Shown: positions 22,637 to 27,893 of the stretch, one piece after another
How positions within the stretch are numbered: the first letter of the stretch is position 1
Layout of the letters: every line of letters starts with the position of its first letter
NCBI GenBank assembly: GCA_964570205.1
Contig: CAZMXI010000049.1
Coordinates: 1 to 27,893, forward strand
From: CAZMXI01 sp964570205
GTDB taxonomy: Bacteria; Planctomycetota; Phycisphaerae; Tepidisphaerales; Tepidisphaeraceae
Reading direction: 5' to 3'
DNA: 27,893 nucleotides
Position numbers and translations under genes: made by a program
Notes under the pieces: generated by a model
The model's database searches: none
Told to the model about the DNA's origin: nothing
Seen by the model: the letters and a program-made list of their open reading frames with translations, nothing else

Positions 22637-23182
22637 TCATGCGCTGGCCGGCGCCGGCATCGGTGACTCATCCTTCGCCGCCATAACCTGCACCGTCTTC
22701 GGCCGCGCGATCGTCTGCGCCCGGATCTTGTCCTGAAGCCGCATGATCCCCTCAATCAGGGCCTCCGGACGCGGCGGGCAGCCGGGCACATACACATCCA
22801 CCGGCACCACCAGGTCAACGCCCTTCACCACGTTATACCCATACTTGAAGTACGGGCCGCCGCCCACCGTGCAGGCGCCCATGGCGATGACGTACTTCGG
22901 GTCCGGCATCTGGTGATACAGCCGCTTGAGCCGGCTCGCCATCTTGTAATTCACCGTGCCCGCCACAATCATCAGGTCCGCCTGCCGCGGTGTGGCGCGG
23001 AACGCCCCCGCGCCGAACCGGTCCAGGTCATATCGCGACGCCCCCACCGCCATCATCTCGATGGCGCAGCACGCCAGACCGAACGTCATCGGCCAAAGCG
23101 AGTTCCGCCTCGCCCAATTGATGGCGGCATCAATGCCCGTGATGATTAGCCCCTCTTCAAACCGGTTTTCGATCCACGACAT
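22637..23182 (-). CDS. nuoB: NADH-quinone oxidoreductase subunit B
   Basis: This 181-aa subunit of respiratory complex I carries the terminal iron-sulfur cluster N2, which hands electrons to quinone. All four cluster ligands are present: C38 and C39 in FGLACCAIEMM, C104 in MGACTVGGG, and C135 in PGCPPRPEA. The length is typical. The start MSWIENRFEEG at 23182 is set by homology; GAAAGG lies about 10 nt upstream and an AATAAT box 25 nt upstream. The usual partners nuoA, nuoC and nuoD are not adjacent, because the flanking genes are a flippase-like protein and a four-helix-bundle protein. The rest of complex I must lie elsewhere. With mqnD 2 kb away, it fits a menaquinone-based respiratory chain. 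Confidence 0.96.
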   Translation of the reverse strand: MSWIENRFEEGLIITGIDAAINWARRNSLWPMTFGLACCAIEMMAVGASRYDLDRFGAGAFRATPRQADLMIVAGTVNYKMASRLKRLYHQMPDPKYVIAMGACTVGGGPYFKYGYNVVKGVDLVVPVDVYVPGCPPRPEALIEGIMRLQDKIRAQTIARPKTVQVMAAKDESPMPAPASA

Positions 23183-23206
23183 AGGGGTACGCCTTTCGAC
23201 CAACCG

Positions 23207-23212
23207 ATTATT
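23207..23212 (-). promoter_or_regulatory. Possible -10 box of nuoB
   Basis: Minus-strand AATAAT 24 nt upstream of ATG 23182, at the same distance as the -10 boxes of efp and mqnD. No clear -35. Confidence 0.35.
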
Positions 23213-23403
23213 GCAGCGGCCGCCGCTCAACTCAAGGCAGGCGCTCTGGAAAACGAGCCACCGCGCTGGTACCAATACCCCATCGCCAGGCACCTGACGC
23301 TCAGGCGCGTCCGTTTCTTCCTGGTTCGCGTTGCCGCGACCCCGACGCGCAGGCACAACCTTGGCGCCCTTGGAATTCAGCTCCAGAAAGCAGGTTCCCT
23401 TTC

Positions 23404-23919
23404 ATGACCAACGAATTCGATCCCCACGACATGGACCAGAACGAACCCGGCGAGCAGATCGGTGACTTTCACGAGGAAACCATTGACCGTGATTTCAACG
23501 AAGCCGACACCGAGACCGAGGGCCATGCCCCCGATCGCCGTGGCCGGGGCGGCCGCGAACGCCGTCAGCGCATTGACAGCTTCGAGAAGATGAAAGTCTG
23601 GCAGGAAGCTCACCTGCTTGCCCTGTCCGTCTTTGAGATCACCCCCAAGCTGCCCGCCGAGCAGCAGGCCGGCCTGGCCATGCAGATGGAGCAGGCCGCG
23701 GTCTCCGTCCCACGGAGCATCGCCGAGGGCTTCCGTCGGCGCGGCCCCCGGAACAAAGCGCATTTCTACAACATGGCGCAGTCCGCGCTCGAAGGCCTGC
23801 GGTACTACGCCATCCTCTGCCGCGATCTCAAGTACGATATCGACTACGACCGCATGGCGACGCAGATCGAACAGGTTGCACGTATGCTTGACGGCCTCGT
23901 GCGCTCCATGCTGCGGTAA
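23404..23919 (+). CDS. Four-helix-bundle protein (23S rRNA intervening-sequence protein family)
   Basis: The 171-aa protein has an acidic, probably disordered N-terminal extension (1-45, many Asp/Glu) and a basic patch (DRRGRGGRERRQR). The four-helix-bundle domain spans ~58-171. Family landmarks are FEKMKVWQEAHLLALSVFEI, VSVPRSIAEGFRR and NKAHFYNMAQSALEGLRYY. Relatives include proteins encoded in 23S rRNA insertions and the Avd protein of diversity-generating retroelements. No rRNA, reverse transcriptase or variable repeat is seen nearby, so this is a free-standing member of unknown role, probably binding nucleic acid. A weak AGG lies 9-11 nt upstream of the start. gpsA follows after 82 bp on the same strand. 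Confidence 0.86.
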   Translation: MTNEFDPHDMDQNEPGEQIGDFHEETIDRDFNEADTETEGHAPDRRGRGGRERRQRIDSFEKMKVWQEAHLLALSVFEITPKLPAEQQAGLAMQMEQAAVSVPRSIAEGFRRRGPRNKAHFYNMAQSALEGLRYYAILCRDLKYDIDYDRMATQIEQVARMLDGLVRSMLR

Positions 23920-24001
23920 CAACAGCCTCCGTGCGATCGTCGGCCGGCGGCATCGCGTTGAATCCGCCCCCACCGACGATCGCTGGGTTGCATCCACTAT
24001 C

Positions 24002-25021
24002 ATGCACGAGCGCATCACCATCATCGGCGATGGAGCCATGGCAACGGTCTGCTCCATCCTCCTCACCCAGCACGCCCACGATGTCACTATGTGGAGTGCC
24101 TTCGAGGAGTCCGTCGAACGCCTGCTCCAATCGCGCGAAAACCGCGCTTTTCTCCCCGGCGTGCGCGTCCCTGACCCCGTCCGCCTCACCGCCGACGACA
24201 AGGCCTGCTTTACCGGCGCGACCCTTGTCGTCAACGCCGTGCCTACCCAATACATGCGCGGCGTCTGGCAACGCCTCAGGCCCCACCTGCCTCCCGGCCT
24301 GCCGATCGTCAGCGTCGCCAAGGGCATCGAGATCGCCTCTCTGCTCCGCCCCACCCAGGTCATCGCCGATGTGCTCGGCCCCTCCGCGGCACAGTCGCCC
24401 CTCGCCGTCCTCTCCGGTCCCAATATCGCCGCCGAACTCGCCCGCTATCTTCCGGCCACTTCCGTCGTCGCCTCGCTCGACAGCAACCTCGCCGAGCGCA
24501 TCCAGGCGGCCTTCACCACCGAGTGGCTGCGGGTCTACACCAATGGCGACATCATCGGCGTTGAGCTTGCCGGCGCCATCAAGAACGTCATCGCCATCGC
24601 CGCGGGCATCCTCGATGGCCTGGGCGCCGGCTCCAACGCCAAGGCCGCCCTCGTCACCCGCGGCCTCGTCGAGATCATCCGCCTCGCCGTCGCCATGGGC
24701 GCACAGGAAGACACCTTCCACGGCCTGGCCGGCCTTGGCGATCTCTTCACCACCTGCGTCAGCCCCGAGGGCCGAAACCGCCATGTCGGCGAGCAGATAG
24801 GCAAGGGGCGCAAGCTGGATGACATCCTCAGCGAAATGTCCAGCGTCGCCGAAGGCGTCCCCACCACCCAGGCGGTCATGGAGCTCAGCCGACGGCACCG
24901 CGTCGAGATGCCCATCACCGAGGCCGTCCACGCCGTCCTCTTCGAGGGCAAAGATGTCATCGCCGCGCTCACCGAATTGATGAGCCGCAATCCCAAGCCC
25001 GAACGCGCCCCGGCCGACTGA
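24002..25021 (+). CDS. gpsA: NAD(P)-dependent glycerol-3-phosphate dehydrogenase
   Basis: The 339-aa cytosolic enzyme reduces dihydroxyacetone phosphate to sn-glycerol 3-phosphate for membrane phospholipids. The length equals that of E. coli GpsA. The nucleotide-binding motif GDGAMA is at 9-14, the LSGPNIAAELA segment is present, and catalytic-type K194 lies in ELAGAIKNVIAIAAGI. ALVTRGLVEIIRLAVAMGA and TFHGLAGLGDLFTTC are also typical. Compared with many homologues the first glycine loop reads GDGAMAT rather than GxGxWGT. The start MHERITIIGDG at 24002 immediately precedes the Rossmann strand; the ribosome site is weak. An open frame running back into the four-helix gene is rejected. It is convergent with mqnD (28 bp). 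Confidence 0.96.
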   Translation: MHERITIIGDGAMATVCSILLTQHAHDVTMWSAFEESVERLLQSRENRAFLPGVRVPDPVRLTADDKACFTGATLVVNAVPTQYMRGVWQRLRPHLPPGLPIVSVAKGIEIASLLRPTQVIADVLGPSAAQSPLAVLSGPNIAAELARYLPATSVVASLDSNLAERIQAAFTTEWLRVYTNGDIIGVELAGAIKNVIAIAAGILDGLGAGSNAKAALVTRGLVEIIRLAVAMGAQEDTFHGLAGLGDLFTTCVSPEGRNRHVGEQIGKGRKLDDILSEMSSVAEGVPTTQAVMELSRRHRVEMPITEAVHAVLFEGKDVIAALTELMSRNPKPERAPAD

Positions 25022-25049
25022 GAACCTTGCGCCGGCTCATCCGTTGTCT

Positions 25050-25904
25050 TCACCGCGCTGTGACATATTGCACCTGCCCCACGCTCGGCACCAGCCCGGC
25101 ATCGGCCCCTTCCTTCAGGAGCCTGTCAATCGCCTGCCGCCCCACCGGTCCATAGTCCAGCGTCCATCGGTTCACATACATGCCCACGAAACGGTCGGCC
25201 AGGTCGCGATCCAGGTCCCTCCCGAACTGCAGCGCGTAGTCAACCGCCTCCGCCCGATGATCCAGGCTGTACTGGATCGATTGCCTGAGAATATCCGTCA
25301 CCTCCTGCATCGTCTCCGCCCCCAGGTCCTTACGGATGCAGTTGCCCCCCAGCGGCAGCGGCAGCCCCGTCTTCTGCCCCCACCACGCTCCCAGGTCCAC
25401 CACAAGGTGCAGCCCAGTCTGGGCATACGTCAATTGTCCCTCATGAATGATGAGCCCGGCATCCGCTTTGCCTGCACGAACGTGGCCGGGAATCTGATCA
25501 AAATGCACAACCTCGTACTCAAACGCCTCGCCCGCCTTCCCCATGCACAACTGCAACGCCAGGAACGCCGTCGTCAGCTTCCCGGGCACGGCGATCCGGC
25601 GCCCTCTCAGTTCCTGGATCGTCGTCGGCCGCGGCGCCACCACCATCGGACCGTACCGCTCGCCCATGCTGCTTCCGCAACTCGTCAGGGCATATCGGTC
25701 GGCCACATACGGATATGCGTGAATCGATATCGCCGTAATCTCCAGTTCCCCTTTCATCGCACGCTGGTTCAGAGTCTGGATGTCCTGCAGCACGTGCGCA
25801 AACCGCCATCGCCCCGTTTCAATCCTGCCTTTCGCCAGAGCGTAGAACATGAACGCGTCGTCCGGATCGGGCGAATGGCCGAGTTGAAGCACCTTCTGAT
25901 CCAT
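25050..25904 (-). CDS. mqnD: 1,4-dihydroxy-6-naphthoate synthase (futalosine pathway)
   Basis: The 284-aa enzyme has a periplasmic-binding-protein-like fold and converts cyclic de-hypoxanthinylfutalosine to 1,4-dihydroxy-6-naphthoate in the futalosine route to menaquinone. The N-terminal motif is GHSPDPDDAFMFYALAKGRI; the corresponding motif in other MqnD is SPCPNDTF, and the variant with acidic residues seems typical of planctomycetes. IIHEGQLTY includes H154, matching the conserved histidine proposed as catalytic in Thermus MqnD. VPGKLTTAFLALQL forms the ligand loop. There is no signal peptide, consistent with a cytosolic enzyme rather than a transporter component. ATG 25904 has GGAGGA at 25911-25916, and a TATAAT box 28 nt upstream. 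MqnA/B/C are not in the window. Confidence 0.9.
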   Translation of the reverse strand: MDQKVLQLGHSPDPDDAFMFYALAKGRIETGRWRFAHVLQDIQTLNQRAMKGELEITAISIHAYPYVADRYALTSCGSSMGERYGPMVVAPRPTTIQELRGRRIAVPGKLTTAFLALQLCMGKAGEAFEYEVVHFDQIPGHVRAGKADAGLIIHEGQLTYAQTGLHLVVDLGAWWGQKTGLPLPLGGNCIRKDLGAETMQEVTDILRQSIQYSLDHRAEAVDYALQFGRDLDRDLADRFVGMYVNRWTLDYGPVGRQAIDRLLKEGADAGLVPSVGQVQYVTAR

Positions 25905-25932
25905 GCGATCTCCTCCGTCGCGAAAGCCCGGC

Positions 25933-25938
25933 ATTATA
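25933..25938 (-). promoter_or_regulatory. -10 box of mqnD
   Basis: Minus-strand TATAAT within ATATAATGCC, identical over ten bases to the element upstream of efp. It lies 28 nt before ATG 25904. No -35 recognised. Confidence 0.5.
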
Positions 25939-26099
25939 TGCGGTCCGCCCGTCCTGGCATCCCCCAAGAGGCATACAATCCGGCAGCGGACGCGGTCGCC
26001 ACGATGCGGCGCCGGCGGGCGGCGGTTTGCGGGACTCCCAGGCATATCGCCGCCGACGCTTCGCGAGCGTGACGGCAGACTTTCATCGGAGACTTTACG

Positions 26100-27893
<1,794 letters not shown>

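Noticed and set aside
23404..23919. Avd-like accessory protein of a diversity-generating retroelement
   Set aside because: No reverse transcriptase, template repeat or variable repeat was found around it.

Overview
The window is about 28 kb of high-GC, gene-dense bacterial DNA. It most resembles a member of the Planctomycetota, probably the Phycisphaerae side (inference). Grounds are a secreted propeller of the HzsA-like family common in planctomycetes, several secreted PQQ-like propellers, secreted GH32 and GH78 enzymes with planctomycete-style accessory domains, a futalosine-pathway menaquinone gene (mqnD), a PrkA kinase, a divergent EF-P, and intergenic palindromes typical of such genomes. 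Two runs of ten N (10431-10440 and 26272-26281) show that it is a scaffold assembled from contigs, perhaps metagenomic.

Region 1 (1-11845) is an extracytoplasmic carbohydrate and beta-propeller block. It holds the HzsA-like protein (minus, cut by the left edge), a GH32 fructan hydrolase (plus), a GH78 alpha-L-rhamnosidase (minus, overlapping the GH32 tail by 50 bp), a secreted HEWLH-containing putative zinc protein (plus), and a divergent pair of PQQ-like propellers around the first gap. The minus-strand propeller is coupled to a small secreted beta-sandwich protein. Nearly all have signal peptides, which suggests degradation of plant or algal glycans outside the cytoplasm.

Region 2 (11846-14258) has a 584-bp non-coding stretch with a strong 17-bp-stem hairpin. 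It is followed by a zinc-dependent alcohol/polyol dehydrogenase and a hexulose-6-phosphate-synthase-family decarboxylase, both on the minus strand, likely acting in sugar or sugar-acid catabolism. Both have Shine-Dalgarno-less CA-rich leaders.

Region 3 (14378-20685) holds a SAM methyltransferase followed 11 bp later by a fused two-domain ABC permease, a membrane GGDEF diguanylate cyclase, a B3/4-domain protein, an unknown conserved-looking protein, an EF-P whose loop-tip lysine is replaced by glutamine, and a two-helix membrane protein.

Region 4 (20688-27893) is mostly housekeeping: a shared terminator, tRNA-Met(CAU), a PGPGW/flippase-like membrane fusion, nuoB, a four-helix-bundle protein, gpsA, mqnD, and prkA, which carries the second gap and runs off the right edge. 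MqnD makes a menaquinone precursor and NuoB belongs to the NADH:quinone oxidoreductase, so these two fit one respiratory chain.

No mobile element, CRISPR array or defence island is evident, and no complete new system stands out. The items most worth a second look are the Gln-tip EF-P, the secreted HEWLH protein, the hairpin at 12329-12393, the SD-less CA-rich leaders, and the evidence that the prkA gap is an assembly artefact with no missing bases.
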